DNA of 64,000 nt from Pseudoalteromonas haloplanktis ATCC 14393 (GCF_000238355.1 NZ_AHCA01000001.1:806001-870000); one strand, 5' to 3'. Positions 55,389 to 64,000 are shown, counted from the first letter of the stretch. A program made the numbers and translations. Notes: generated by a model not told the origin, from the sequence alone.

Positions 55389-55429
55389 TTTAATTACCTG
55401 ATTGATGTTTAGGCTTGATATCATAGGTA

Positions 55430-55443
55430 TATTGTATACAATA
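55430..55443. promoter_or_regulatory. Predicted GntR/FCD operator, epimerase operon
   Basis: TATTGTATACAATA, a perfect 14-bp palindrome, lies 42 bases before the short frame and 217 bases before the divergent oxidase gene. A further GGTATACA (55650-55657) sits inside the oxidase ribosome-site region and may be a weak second site. Confidence 0.65.
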
Positions 55444-55659
55444 ATCAATATCCCACTTTAACATTTTCTTACTTCATTCAGAGTATGGGGGTGTTTTAAG
55501 GGCTAGATGTTTGACTAATACATTGATAACAAATAACTAAAGTTAAATTTTAAACGTTAATAAACTTTCTCTTTTGGGCAATTAATAACAAATGCAATTA
55601 ATCACAACTCGGCATGCTTTCGGGCGAATCAGCAAATTGCATAATTGAGGGTATACATT

Positions 55660-56949
55660 TTGGAACATCAAAAAACACAGCATGTAGCGGTAGTTGGGGC
55701 GGGGATCATTGGTATTTGCTGTGCGTTAAACTTGCAACGCGCTGGCTTTATGGTCACTTTATATGATGAAAATGGCTTAGCCCAAGGCTGCTCAAAAGGC
55801 AATGCGGGGCATTTTGCTACCGAACAGGTTTTTCCACTTGCGCATCCATCACTATTAACAAAACTACCGGCCATGCTATTAAACCCATTAGGGCCACTGC
55901 ACATTGATTGGCGTTACATATTCAAAGCCCTGCCATGGTTTTGGCAGTTTATTAAAAACATGCCTACAAAAACCTATCATGCAAACACACAAGCACTTAA
56001 GGCATTAAACCAACAGGCGATTCCTGCTTACGAACGACTGCTAAATGACTATGAGTTAGGGCATCTGCTAACTAAAAAAGGCAGTTTGCTCACCTTTGAG
56101 ACCACTTCACTCAACAAAATTAAAAGCTTATTACACAGCTATATTGCACAGGGTATAAATGTTGAATTACTTGATGCTGAGCAAGTTCAGTTACTCGAGC
56201 CTAATTTATCGAAATCAATTCGCTACGCGTTATTGTTTAAAGACGTTGCCCACAGTGTCGATCCGCACTTATTTTGCCTTCACCTCGCTGAGCAGTTCAG
56301 TACCTTAGGTGGGCAGTTCTGCCAACAAAAAATAACGGCTGTACATCAGACTACACAAGGCTATGAGCTGATCAGTCAAACGCAAACAAACATGGCCGAT
56401 AAAGTTGTTATCGCAGCAGGTGCGTGGAGTAAAGCGTTACTAAAACCACTCGGTTATAAAGTACCACTTGATACTGAGCGAGGTTATCACTGCATGTTGG
56501 CAAGTGATTATGGACTTGCACGCCCTGTCGCCTCAGCCGAGCGCAGCTTTATTATGACACCAATGAGCCAAGGTTTACGCTTGGCAGGCACGGTGGAATT
56601 TGCTGGAATAAAACGAAAAATGAATAACAAGCGTGCCTTAGCATTACTGCCAAACGCTAGGGCGCTGCTTCACACATCAACAGCTTCGTTACATGCAAAA
56701 AGTACCTGGATGGGTTGTAGACCATCGCTACCGGATTCGTTGCCCGTTATTGGTTGCGCCCCAAACCACGATAACCTGTACTTTGCTTTTGGCCACCAGC
56801 ACTTAGGATTAACCCAAGGCGCCGTGACCGCAGAGCTAATAACCGCCCTGTGTTTAAATCGCCCGCCGCAAATAGATATACACCCTTATTGTGTGAGTCG
56901 CTTTTCAACGCAACCCGCTTGCAGTAAAGCACAGCCACACGCACAATAG
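55660..56949 (+). CDS. FAD-dependent D-amino acid oxidase/dehydrogenase, probable D-hydroxyproline oxidase
   Basis: The protein, about 429 residues from a TTG start at 55660 (GAGGG eight bases upstream), opens with the FAD loop VAVVGAGIIGICCALNLQRAGF. It has the DadA-type segments GCSKGNAGHFATEQVFPLAHPSLL, KVVIAAGAWSKALLKPLGY and the C-terminal LPDSLPVIGCAP with GHQHLGLTQGAVTAELI. In 4-hydroxyproline catabolism an enzyme of this kind oxidises cis-4-hydroxy-D-proline to Pyr4H2C. It is divergent from the epimerase and precedes an M24 peptidase by 25 bases. Confidence 0.85.
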   Translation: MEHQKTQHVAVVGAGIIGICCALNLQRAGFMVTLYDENGLAQGCSKGNAGHFATEQVFPLAHPSLLTKLPAMLLNPLGPLHIDWRYIFKALPWFWQFIKNMPTKTYHANTQALKALNQQAIPAYERLLNDYELGHLLTKKGSLLTFETTSLNKIKSLLHSYIAQGINVELLDAEQVQLLEPNLSKSIRYALLFKDVAHSVDPHLFCLHLAEQFSTLGGQFCQQKITAVHQTTQGYELISQTQTNMADKVVIAAGAWSKALLKPLGYKVPLDTERGYHCMLASDYGLARPVASAERSFIMTPMSQGLRLAGTVEFAGIKRKMNNKRALALLPNARALLHTSTASLHAKSTWMGCRPSLPDSLPVIGCAPNHDNLYFAFGHQHLGLTQGAVTAELITALCLNRPPQIDIHPYCVSRFSTQPACSKAQPHAQ

Positions 56950-56974
56950 CCGCATATAAATAAAGGAGAGCACC

Positions 56975-58195
56975 ATGACAACATTCGGAATTGGTACGCA
57001 AACAAAAGAGCAAGCACTCGCCAGTTTAACCAATATGACTGACGACTTAACCCCTATTCAGGCTGATGAGCATTTAGCGCGTATTGCCAAAGCACAAGCC
57101 TACATGCAAGCCAATGGTATTGATGCCATCTACTTAAATGCAGGCACTAATTTAACCTATTTTACTGGCATGCGTTGGTACGCCAGTGAACGCATGGTTG
57201 GTGCTATTTTACCCGCCAAAGGCGACATACAATACATTGCCCCGTATTTTGAAATTGGCTCTCTAAACGGTTTTAAGGTCATTGATGGTCCTATTCGTGG
57301 TTGGCAAGAGCATGAAAACCCGTATGAGCTCTTCGTAAAAATAATCACAGAGATGGGCATTGCGGCTAATGGCACAGTGGGCATTGATGAAAGCGCGCAA
57401 TTCTTTATTTTTGATGGTATCAATAAAGCACAAACCGGCTTAACGCTTATAAATGCGCAACCTGTCACTGCACATTGTCGTATGCATAAATCAGCGAATG
57501 AGCTGGCGCTAATGCAACGCGCAATGGATATGACCTTAGCCGTGCATAAAGCTACGGCCAGTATGCTTTATGAAGGTATTAGTACGACTGAAGTGGAAGC
57601 TTTTATCAAACAAGCGCACCAAAAAGTAGGCGCGCCAGGTAATTACTTTTGTATCGTATTATTTGGGCTGGCAACGTCATTTCCTCATGGCGTAAAAGAG
57701 CCACAAATCCTTAAAAAAGGCGATATGGTATTGATTGATACCGGTTGTAAAGTGCATGACTACCTATCAGATATCACCCGCACGTACGTTTTTGGTGAAG
57801 CAACACAGCGCCAACGCCAATTTTGGGATTATGAAAAAGCCGCACAAATTGCCGCCTTCAACGCCGCAAAAATTGGTGCGCCTTGTGAAGCAGTTGATGC
57901 CGCCGCGCGCAGCTACTTAGCCGCGCAAGATCTAGGTCCTGAATATCAAACGCCAGGTTGCCCGCACCGCACAGGCCACGGTATTGGTTTAGATATTCAC
58001 GAATGGCCGTATTTAGTGGGCGGTAATAAAACCCCACTTGCAACAGGTATGTGTTTTAGTAATGAGCCGATGCTAGTTATACCTGATGAATTTGGCGTGC
58101 GCTTAGAAGATCATTTCTATATGACTGATAACGGGCCGAAATGGTTTACTGAGCCTGCCCATAGCATCGAAGACCCTTTTGGTTTAGCTGAATAA
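56975..58195 (+). CDS. M24 metallopeptidase (Xaa-Pro type)
   Basis: The 406-residue protein has a creatinase N-terminal domain (IDAIYLNAGTNLTYFTGMRWYASERMVGAIL as adjoining parts) and a catalytic domain with ligands in LIDTGCKVHDYLSDITRTYVFG (two Asp), HRTGHGIGLDIHEWPYL (His), FSNEPMLVIP (Glu) and GVRLEDHFYMT (Glu). AAGGAG precedes the start. It shares the operon with the D-hydroxyproline oxidase and probably splits hydroxyproline- or proline-containing dipeptides, paralleling the M24 gene of the 3-hydroxyproline operon; the two differ in length and sequence. Confidence 0.88.
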   Translation: MTTFGIGTQTKEQALASLTNMTDDLTPIQADEHLARIAKAQAYMQANGIDAIYLNAGTNLTYFTGMRWYASERMVGAILPAKGDIQYIAPYFEIGSLNGFKVIDGPIRGWQEHENPYELFVKIITEMGIAANGTVGIDESAQFFIFDGINKAQTGLTLINAQPVTAHCRMHKSANELALMQRAMDMTLAVHKATASMLYEGISTTEVEAFIKQAHQKVGAPGNYFCIVLFGLATSFPHGVKEPQILKKGDMVLIDTGCKVHDYLSDITRTYVFGEATQRQRQFWDYEKAAQIAAFNAAKIGAPCEAVDAAARSYLAAQDLGPEYQTPGCPHRTGHGIGLDIHEWPYLVGGNKTPLATGMCFSNEPMLVIPDEFGVRLEDHFYMTDNGPKWFTEPAHSIEDPFGLAE

Positions 58196-58212
58196 GTTAA
58201 TCCAATATAACG

Positions 58213-58240
58213 ACTGCACGGTAAACGCTTACCGTGCAGT
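58213..58240 (+). terminator. Terminator-like hairpin after the M24 gene
   Basis: A perfect 12-bp stem (ACTGCACGGTAA and its complement) around ACGC lies 18 bases past the stop. It is followed only by TTAAG, so the U-tract is weak, but the stem is strong. Confidence 0.6.
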
Positions 58241-58338
58241 TTAAGCACTTATTTCTGTACATTGAAAACTTCCGCTCTTGAATTAACCCCTCCCGCCTGC
58301 ATATAGACCCGTACACACTGTAAAAAATAGGCTCACTC

Positions 58339-58998
58339 ATGAAAAAGCTAAAAATCGACATCGTTTCAGACGTAATGTGTCCGTGGTGCATTATTGGTTA
58401 TAAAAACCTTGAAACCGCATTAGCGCAATTAAGTGACGAATTTTCAGCTGAGATCAGCTGGAAGCCATTTGAGTTAAACCCTGATATGCCAATTGAAGGA
58501 CAAGATTTAAATGAGCATTTACAACAAAAATACGGCCTGAGCGAAGAGCAAGGTGATGAAAACCGCAAACGTATTTTAGAGATGGGTGAAAAAGCAGGCT
58601 TTACCTTTAATTTTGACGGTAAACGCATCATGATCAATAGCTTTGACTTACATCGCTTACTCACTTGGGCTGCCACTGAAGGCAAACAAACCGAGCTAAA
58701 ACTCGCTTTATTTAAAGCCCACTTTACCGATTTAATTTTCCTGAATGAGCAAGACAACCTACTTGATGTAGTACAAAGTGTTGGTCTTGATAGAGCCCGC
58801 GCAAAAGAAATTTTAGACTCAGGCGAGTATTTCCAAGAAGTACGCAGCGAGCAAAATGCGCTACAGCAAATGGGCATTTCCTCAGTGCCAACCTTTATCA
58901 TTAACGATCAATACGCCCTCACTGGCGGCCAACCAAGCGACGCATTTGTGCAAGCATTTAAACAAATTGCCGAGCAAGAAGCGCAGCAACAGCAGTAA
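58339..58998 (+). CDS. DsbA-family oxidoreductase (FrnE/YwbO-like)
   Basis: The 219-residue protein has a thioredoxin-like fold with a helical insertion. The redox motif is in IDIVSDVMCPWCIIGYKNLE (CPWC), the insertion spans residues 60-150, and the cis-Pro loop is GISSVPTFIINDQYALTGGQ. There is no signal peptide, so it is cytoplasmic, unlike true DsbA. FrnE-type proteins are linked to polyketide metabolism or oxidative stress. It is a single gene with its own terminator. Confidence 0.9.
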   Translation: MKKLKIDIVSDVMCPWCIIGYKNLETALAQLSDEFSAEISWKPFELNPDMPIEGQDLNEHLQQKYGLSEEQGDENRKRILEMGEKAGFTFNFDGKRIMINSFDLHRLLTWAATEGKQTELKLALFKAHFTDLIFLNEQDNLLDVVQSVGLDRARAKEILDSGEYFQEVRSEQNALQQMGISSVPTFIINDQYALTGGQPSDAFVQAFKQIAEQEAQQQQ

Positions 58999-59006
58999 TA
59001 AAGTGC

Positions 59007-59034
59007 AAAGCCACGTAGCGTTGCGTGGCTTTTT
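59007..59034 (+). terminator. Terminator of the DsbA-family gene
   Basis: AAAGCCACG, an eight-base loop and CGTGGCTTT followed by TT form an intrinsic terminator between this gene and the convergent siderophore receptor. Confidence 0.85.
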
Positions 59035-59046
59035 AGAAACTACGAT

Positions 59047-61173
59047 CTACCAATTATATAAATATTGTAGGCTAATTGTACGGCCTCGTCCTGGTATTGA
59101 GCTGGTATTATTGCCGTTTCGCTGTAACTGGCTATAAACTGAAAAATACTGTTCATTGAACAGGTTTTCGATGCCAACTTGTAATTTGCCTTGTCCGAGT
59201 TCTACTTGGTTTGTCCAATCAACAACCGTGTAACTATCAACATCACGACGACCAAACGCATTATTACCATCAATACGATAGTCTTCTCCAGCGACATAGA
59301 GGGTCGTTAAGCTACTTATCCAACCATTGTCGTTATCATAGTCAATTTGTGCGGTAAACTTGTTGGGTGGAATACTAAAGCCATTCATTGGTTGAAATTG
59401 CTCTGCATTTTGACCTCGCTCTTCCCCATCTATGTAGCTATAGGCTAAAGAAACATTAAATGCATCTGTTAATAAAAAATCAGCCGTTGCTTCAAACCCA
59501 TCAATTTTTATTTCATTACGGCTGACGCTTAAGCCCATTCCTTCACTTTTCACGCCGCCAAGCTCAGATTCAGATTTAAACACCGCGAAACTTAATGCGG
59601 CTGAACCCACAATGCCGCGCCAACCTGCTTCATAATCAGTGGTTTCAATCGGCTCTAAGTTTGATTGGCTTAAATCGAATTGGCTATTTGCATAGCGAAT
59701 CTGTAAACCGATATCCGGCAACTCATAACCTTCATTAGTTGCAATATAAAAAGTATGGTTATCAGTAATATCAAATGTCGCACCTAGATTATAAACAAAC
59801 GAGTCGTAATCATAGCTACTACCATTGATAGGCACATTTTGGCCAAGTGTGGTGAATGAATCAAAGCTTGCATCAATTTGCTCGTAACGCAGACCGCCTT
59901 CAAGGCCAATACTGTCCGTCGCATCCATTCTTACTTGCGCGAATGCAGCTGCCGTTTGATGTGAAATTTCAGGGACAAACGCTTTATCACCCATTTCTTT
60001 AAAAACAAGGTAATTACTATTGTCATAAACATCGCCATCATAAGTTGTCACCGGCATTTCGCTTCGTTCGTCTTGCGTATCAATCCCCCAGTCTAGCTCG
60101 ATATTTTTTGCGAGCTGTGAGTTAACAGTTAGCCGTAAACCTAAGTTTGAGCTTTCAAGATACGTTTGCGCTAAATGATTCCATGTTGCAAAGGGGCGAC
60201 CATCAAATGGTGAAAAGCGCGCATCATAATCACGGTAATAAAGCTGCGTTGATAATTTATGCTCGTCAGACAACTGATTTTGGTACTGAACATTAAGCAC
60301 TAAATTATTTATTTCATTTTGCTTATTAAGCTCAAGACCTTTTATTGATTGTGCTTTACTAATATAAGGCAGTGTTTTTACCGTTGGATCTGAGGCATAA
60401 TCCGAGTCTTGATCTAATACATAAGCAAGCGCTGATAAACTTAATGTTTGCGCTCCCCATGTTTTACTTACTTTAGTATCAAAACTATAAATTGTACTAT
60501 CAAAGTTATCACCTTGACTTGGCTCAGGCGCTAAACGATCACCATCTGCATCATAGAAACCATTTATTTCTTCTATACTTGCACCTATACGATAAAGCCA
60601 ACCATTCGCTTCACCACTAAAAGACTGAGATACAGTATAGCTGGTCGCATCTGAACTAATTTCTTCCAAGCTAGTTTTCACTTGAGCACGGGTCTGTGCC
60701 TGTGTTTGCGCTTGCCCTGCTTTAGTATAAATATAAATCACACCGCCAGTTGCACCACTGCCATAAAGTGCATTACCGCCACGAAAAACTTCAATTCGAT
60801 CAACTTGTTCGGGGTGTATATTATGTAAGTCACGAGAGATATTACGGTTCGTGTTCATTGGCACGCCATCGATAAGCACAAGTGCATTACGCCCGCGCAT
60901 AGTAGTACCAAAGTTTGTCAATGCAGGTGTTGGCGGAGCCATACCCGGTACTGTTTTTGCTAACACTTCAGCTAAATTTTGTGCATTTGCGAATTGAGTT
61001 TCTAATTGTGCTTGATCAATCACTGTAACATTGCGCGCGATAGAATTTAAATCACTGGCCATACGGTCGGCCTTGATTTCAATATGTTCAACATCATCAG
61101 CAAAACTATAAAAAGGCACTACGGTGAATAAAGACGAGAGGGTTAAAGAGATTATGGTTTTTTTAATTAACAT
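59047..61173 (-). CDS. TonB-dependent siderophore-type receptor
   Basis: The 708-residue protein has a signal peptide ending SFA, a TonB-box-like stretch (DDVEHIEIKADRM), a plug with FGTTMRGRNALVLIDGVPMN and VEVFRGGNALYGSGATGGVIYIYTK-type motifs, and a 22-strand barrel ending in YLYNW. ATG 61173 is preferred to an upstream GTG. A Fur box 100 bases upstream marks it as iron-regulated, so it probably imports a ferric siderophore or haem-like chelate. No biosynthesis genes are nearby, so a xenosiderophore is possible. Confidence 0.9.
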   Translation of the reverse strand: MLIKKTIISLTLSSLFTVVPFYSFADDVEHIEIKADRMASDLNSIARNVTVIDQAQLETQFANAQNLAEVLAKTVPGMAPPTPALTNFGTTMRGRNALVLIDGVPMNTNRNISRDLHNIHPEQVDRIEVFRGGNALYGSGATGGVIYIYTKAGQAQTQAQTRAQVKTSLEEISSDATSYTVSQSFSGEANGWLYRIGASIEEINGFYDADGDRLAPEPSQGDNFDSTIYSFDTKVSKTWGAQTLSLSALAYVLDQDSDYASDPTVKTLPYISKAQSIKGLELNKQNEINNLVLNVQYQNQLSDEHKLSTQLYYRDYDARFSPFDGRPFATWNHLAQTYLESSNLGLRLTVNSQLAKNIELDWGIDTQDERSEMPVTTYDGDVYDNSNYLVFKEMGDKAFVPEISHQTAAAFAQVRMDATDSIGLEGGLRYEQIDASFDSFTTLGQNVPINGSSYDYDSFVYNLGATFDITDNHTFYIATNEGYELPDIGLQIRYANSQFDLSQSNLEPIETTDYEAGWRGIVGSAALSFAVFKSESELGGVKSEGMGLSVSRNEIKIDGFEATADFLLTDAFNVSLAYSYIDGEERGQNAEQFQPMNGFSIPPNKFTAQIDYDNDNGWISSLTTLYVAGEDYRIDGNNAFGRRDVDSYTVVDWTNQVELGQGKLQVGIENLFNEQYFSVYSQLQRNGNNTSSIPGRGRTISLQYLYNW

Positions 61174-61275
61174 GTATTTCACTTATTGTAAGTAACTTAA
61201 AAATGGATAACTGAAAAACTATATACCAATTCCTAAAACTTAAGGATGTAGCTATTTCAGGGATTAAACTATAAT

Positions 61276-61294
61276 TAAAATGATAACCATTATC
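61276..61294 (-). promoter_or_regulatory. Fur box of the siderophore receptor
   Basis: The 19 bases match the consensus GATAATGATAATCATTATC at 16 positions, with the core TGATAACCATTATC. It lies in the 275-base gap between the receptor and the divergent transporter gene, which otherwise shows no gene. Confidence 0.8.
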
Positions 61295-61448
61295 AATAAA
61301 CGGTTATTTATTGTTGTCTTAATATCTACCCGTTACATTCCTTTACAGTGCAACGTTGCTATTTTTATTGTGATTTTATAACTCGTGTTATCCTTAGCAA
61401 AAAACAGCGAGGCATATCTGCTGCGCCAATTATAAAAATGGAGAACGT

Positions 61449-62861
61449 ATGAGTAATTCTTTCAAAGTGCCGCATACTTTGATTTTACTGCTAGGTATGA
61501 TGGTCACTGCGTTAGTTGCTACCTGGTTAGTACCACAAGGTTTTTTTGACACAACACTCACCGAGTCTGGTCGGGAAATGGTCCTTGCTGGCACCTATCA
61601 AACGGTTGCAGAGCGTCATTATTTAACCCCTTGGGATTTATTAACGGCAATACCGCGGGCATTTGCAGCGGCGCAAGATGTGATCTTTTTTGTCTTAATT
61701 GTTGGCGGTGTTCTGGCCATTGCTCGTGCTACTGGCACGGTTGATGCGTTGATTGGGCGTTTACTTGAGCGTCATGGTAAAAAGCCGCAACGACTTATAT
61801 TTATGGTGGTTTTTTGTTTTGCCTTGGCATCAAGCAGTATTGGTACAGCGGGTGAATACATTCCGTTTGTACTCATTCTTGTGGCTTTATGTAAAGCTAT
61901 GCGCCTTGATGCAATGACTGCGGTAGGGATGATTGTCGCCGGTTACGGGATTGGTTATGGGGTGTCTGCGTTTAACCCATTCACAGTGTTAATTGCCCAG
62001 CAGATTGCAGAAATTCCTGTTTACTCTGGCTTGTGGTTACGTTTAGCGATTTTTGTGCCCTTTGTGCTGATTGGTTTTCATCATGTATGGCAATACACCA
62101 AGCGTGTTGCCGATGATCCGAGCAAGTCGATGATGTTGGATGTTCCCTGCCCACTTAATGATAAAGCCACACCAACCTACCCTGAACTTGCACTGCGTCA
62201 CAAACTGATTTTAGGCAGTTTTATCATTACGCTTGCCATTGCGGTATGGGGCATTGCCACTAAAGGTTGGTACTTATACGAGTTAGGCGGCGTATTTATT
62301 GCGTGGGGTGCTGTGGTTGCAGTGCTTGGTCGTTTATCGGCAGATGAAACTGCAAACCGCTTTATTGAGGGTGTGTCAGATTTAGTCACCACGGCTATTT
62401 TAATTGGTGTTGCCCGCGGTATTGCATTAATTTTAGAAGACGGGCAAATATTGCATAGTTTAGTACATGGTATGTCGCTGCCATTATCCTATGTGAGCGC
62501 TGAAATATCAGCCATTGGTATGTTAGTGATTCAAACTGTGCTTAATACCTTTATTCCGTCAGGTTCTGGGCAAGCGTATGTCACTATGCCACTTATGGCA
62601 CCACTGGGCGATTTAGTCGGCGTACCACGCCAAGTTGCTGTGCTTGCCTATCAATTTGGTGATGGCTTTTCAAATATGATTATCCCAACGAATGCGGTAT
62701 TAATGGGGATTTTAGGCATGGCGGGTGTGCCTTATGGTCACTGGTTCCGCTTCTGTTTACCACTGTTGATCAAGCTGATGGTCGCAGCTTCCATTGTTTT
62801 AGTGCTTGCGGTGATGTTTGGTTATGGCTTAGATGTACAACCAAGTGCCGTTGGTGGTTAA
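61449..62861 (+). CDS. YfcC/DcuC-family membrane transporter
   Basis: The 470-residue protein has about eleven to thirteen transmembrane helices and the YfcC pattern: a first helix then a small exported loop, DVIFFVLIVGGVLAIARATG, SSSIGTAGEYIPFVLILVALC, YGIGYGVSAFNPFTVLIAQQIA, TFIPSGSGQAYVTMPLMAPLGDL and FGDGFSNMIIPTNAVLMGILGMA. The family carries dicarboxylates, amino acids or peptides with protons or sodium. It could serve the hydroxyproline locus but has no GTATAC operator, so this remains open. Confidence 0.85.
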   Translation: MSNSFKVPHTLILLLGMMVTALVATWLVPQGFFDTTLTESGREMVLAGTYQTVAERHYLTPWDLLTAIPRAFAAAQDVIFFVLIVGGVLAIARATGTVDALIGRLLERHGKKPQRLIFMVVFCFALASSSIGTAGEYIPFVLILVALCKAMRLDAMTAVGMIVAGYGIGYGVSAFNPFTVLIAQQIAEIPVYSGLWLRLAIFVPFVLIGFHHVWQYTKRVADDPSKSMMLDVPCPLNDKATPTYPELALRHKLILGSFIITLAIAVWGIATKGWYLYELGGVFIAWGAVVAVLGRLSADETANRFIEGVSDLVTTAILIGVARGIALILEDGQILHSLVHGMSLPLSYVSAEISAIGMLVIQTVLNTFIPSGSGQAYVTMPLMAPLGDLVGVPRQVAVLAYQFGDGFSNMIIPTNAVLMGILGMAGVPYGHWFRFCLPLLIKLMVAASIVLVLAVMFGYGLDVQPSAVGG

Positions 62862-62965
62862 AAAACGCTGCGCTTTAGAGAAGTAATTGTAAAATAGGGT
62901 TAGGCTCTAGGAAGTGATTAGGTGCTAGGGGTATTCGAAGCTCGTCGCTCGAAACCCGTAGCATT
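62856..62965 (+). repeat. Dispersed repeat segment after the transporter gene
   Basis: GGTTAAAA-AA-CGCTGCGCTTTAGAG (62856-62880) matches 46451-46475 except for two bases. It is followed by CTAGG-containing short repeats and an imperfect inverted element TTCGA...TCGAA (62944-62963). The two copies lie in unrelated non-coding contexts, which suggests a small genome-wide intergenic repeat. Confidence 0.4.
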
Positions 62966-62992
62966 TTTTCTTCTTATTTACTCTCATTCACT

Positions 62993-63271
62993 TTAAGTTC
63001 TATAAAGCACTTTAACTACATGCCAACCAAACTTGGTTTTAACTAAATGTGGTTCTAATATTTCTGCGCCAAAGGCTACTTTATCAAACTGTGGCACCAT
63101 TTGGCCGCGTTTAAATTCGCCTAAATCACCGCCTTTTTTACCCGATGGGCAAGAGGAATGTTTTTTAGCGAGCACATGGAACTTAGCGCCTTTTTTTAAC
63201 TGCTGGATTATGTCTTCAGCAAGCTCTTTATGCTTAACTAAAATGTGTAATGCGTGTGCGGTGCTGGCCAT
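62993..63271 (-). CDS. ppiC: Peptidyl-prolyl cis-trans isomerase, parvulin type
   Basis: The 92-residue cytoplasmic protein is a single parvulin domain nearly identical in layout to E. coli Ppi[59 protein letters not shown] and [18 protein letters not shown]. It has no signal peptide. It is flanked by unrelated genes. Confidence 0.95.
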   Translation of the reverse strand: MASTAHALHILVKHKELAEDIIQQLKKGAKFHVLAKKHSSCPSGKKGGDLGEFKRGQMVPQFDKVAFGAEILEPHLVKTKFGWHVVKVLYRT

Positions 63272-63333
63272 GATCTATCTCTACTAAATTAAACTGCTGT
63301 GATTTTACCACAACAAATATGCAATGTTGATTA

Positions 63334-64000
63334 TCACTGACCATAATAGCCAATCAAACGAATGGCTATGCCTATTTCATCACGGTAATTCAGCTCTTCT
63401 CGGTACTCTAGAAAGGGCTCTGCCTCAAAAAATAACCAACTATACTGAGCTTGTTGTCGATACCGATACGAGAGCGTATAACGGGTTAAATCGTCAAAAC
63501 TATTTTGTACATTGACACCAAATACCATCGCTCTTTGCGGGTCGGGTATATAACTTAAATACACGCCCGAGCGTAATTCACTATCAATTTCATCGGCAAT
63601 TTCACGGTAATTAGCTGAAATATTTAGCGAATAAAATTCATTTATTTTGGTGTCACTAGCGAGCTTTACAAAATAACCAAAGCCATCTGAAAAATAATAC
63701 TCACCACCAGCGGAAGCAATATACTCGGTGTTATTAAATTCTTTTTTCCAACTAACAGCACTGCGGCCATATAATTGACTACGCGATACACCGATACGGT
63801 TTTCAAATTCTAGGTTTGCGGTACGCTCAATGATAAACTGCAACGCAGCATTTATCGTTTCATCGTCTTGCTCTAAAGCTGAATTGGTTTCAAATGGGAG
63901 GCGACTAAATTCATCAGCGTCGTTATCAATTATGAGGTTTATGCGGTTTTCCCAGTTAGGTAAGCTTAAAGACACTTTAAACCGGGCTTCGGTATCGGCT
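63334..64000 (-). CDS. Outer-membrane-like protein, 5' end outside window
   Basis: The frame remains open to the last base of the window, so at least 221 C-terminal residues are seen and the start lies beyond it (a GTG at 63975 is internal). The chain is made of amphipathic strands (RIGVSRSQLYGRSAVSWKK, EYIASAGGEYYFSDGFGYFVKLASD as parts, YTLSYRYRQQAQYSWLFFEAEPFLEYR), consistent with a beta-barrel. The end (RLIGYYGQ) lacks the terminal Phe/Trp. The family is not recognised. Confidence 0.6.
   Translation of the reverse strand, partial: ADTEARFKVSLSLPNWENRINLIIDNDADEFSRLPFETNSALEQDDETINAALQFIIERTANLEFENRIGVSRSQLYGRSAVSWKKEFNNTEYIASAGGEYYFSDGFGYFVKLASDTKINEFYSLNISANYREIADEIDSELRSGVYLSYIPDPQRAMVFGVNVQNSFDDLTRYTLSYRYRQQAQYSWLFFEAEPFLEYREELNYRDEIGIAIRLIGYYGQ

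Noticed and set aside
55449..55659. Small RNA or gene between the divergent epimerase and oxidase units
   Set aside because: No terminator, conserved stem or coding frame was seen; only promoter-like AT-rich sequence.
58196..62861. YfcC-family gene as a member of the hydroxyproline regulon
   Set aside because: No GTATAC palindrome lies upstream, and two unrelated single-gene units separate it from the locus.
1..64000. CRISPR arrays, tRNA or rRNA genes, prophage
   Set aside because: No regularly spaced direct repeats, no tRNA cloverleaf or CCA-end pattern, no rRNA stretches and no phage structural genes were seen in reading the window; this was by eye and not an exhaustive search.

Overview
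The window looks like chromosome of a marine gammaproteobacterium, most likely Pseudoalteromonas or a close Alteromonadales relative. The AT-rich coding, the large Oar-type TonB-dependent receptors, the VF530, TIGR02647 and DUF1496 small proteins, and an integron integrase with VCR-like attC sites all point there. No rRNA, tRNA, CRISPR array or prophage was seen. The first gene (TonB receptor) and the last (outer-membrane-like protein) run off the ends.

Layout. 1-7.4 kb: the receptor's 3' part, a MarR regulator divergent from hmgA-maiA (tyrosine/homogentisate breakdown, no fahA between them), small conserved genes and a phosphatase/lipid-kinase fusion. 7.7-14.8 kb: ilvE, then an ECF sigma/anti-sigma pair and a four-gene exported/membrane operon (DUF4331, Ig-like lipoprotein, TPR, HupE/UreJ-like). 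Both units carry the same TTTGCATCCA-N15-CGTT promoter, so this looks like a self-contained ECF regulon. 14.8-21.3 kb: TetR regulator and an RND efflux operon with a long perfect operator over its promoter. 21.6-36.2 kb: cyanophycinase-like protein, PaeA-type polyamine exporter, periplasmic binding protein, ureohydrolase, udp/cdd nucleoside salvage, an orphan TPR histidine kinase, ppc, and a DCC/SDR/flavin-reductase run.

36.5-58.2 kb holds a hydroxyproline/collagen-peptide utilisation locus. Its left half has Pyr2C reductase, an M24 peptidase, trans-3-hydroxyproline dehydratase, an Oar-like TonB receptor and a DHDPS-family deaminase. Its right half has a GntR/FCD regulator, a ketoglutarate-semialdehyde dehydrogenase, 4-hydroxyproline epimerase, a D-amino-acid oxidase and a second M24 peptidase. 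Four promoters share a TTGTATACAA-like palindrome, the probable GntR operator. Together these enzymes would take 3- and 4-hydroxyproline to proline and 2-oxoglutarate.

The locus is split by a chromosomal integron (about 45.4-51.8 kb). Its cassettes run leftward on the minus strand: a GNAT acetyltransferase and three unknown membrane proteins with recognisable attC sites. intI carries a LexA box but is frameshifted by a 4-bp duplication. An IS110/IS1111-type element sits in one attC, and the decayed 3' end of a group II intron abuts another.

58.3-64 kb: DsbA/FrnE oxidoreductase, a Fur-box siderophore-type TonB receptor, a YfcC/DcuC-family transporter, ppiC, and the 3' part of an outer-membrane-like protein.
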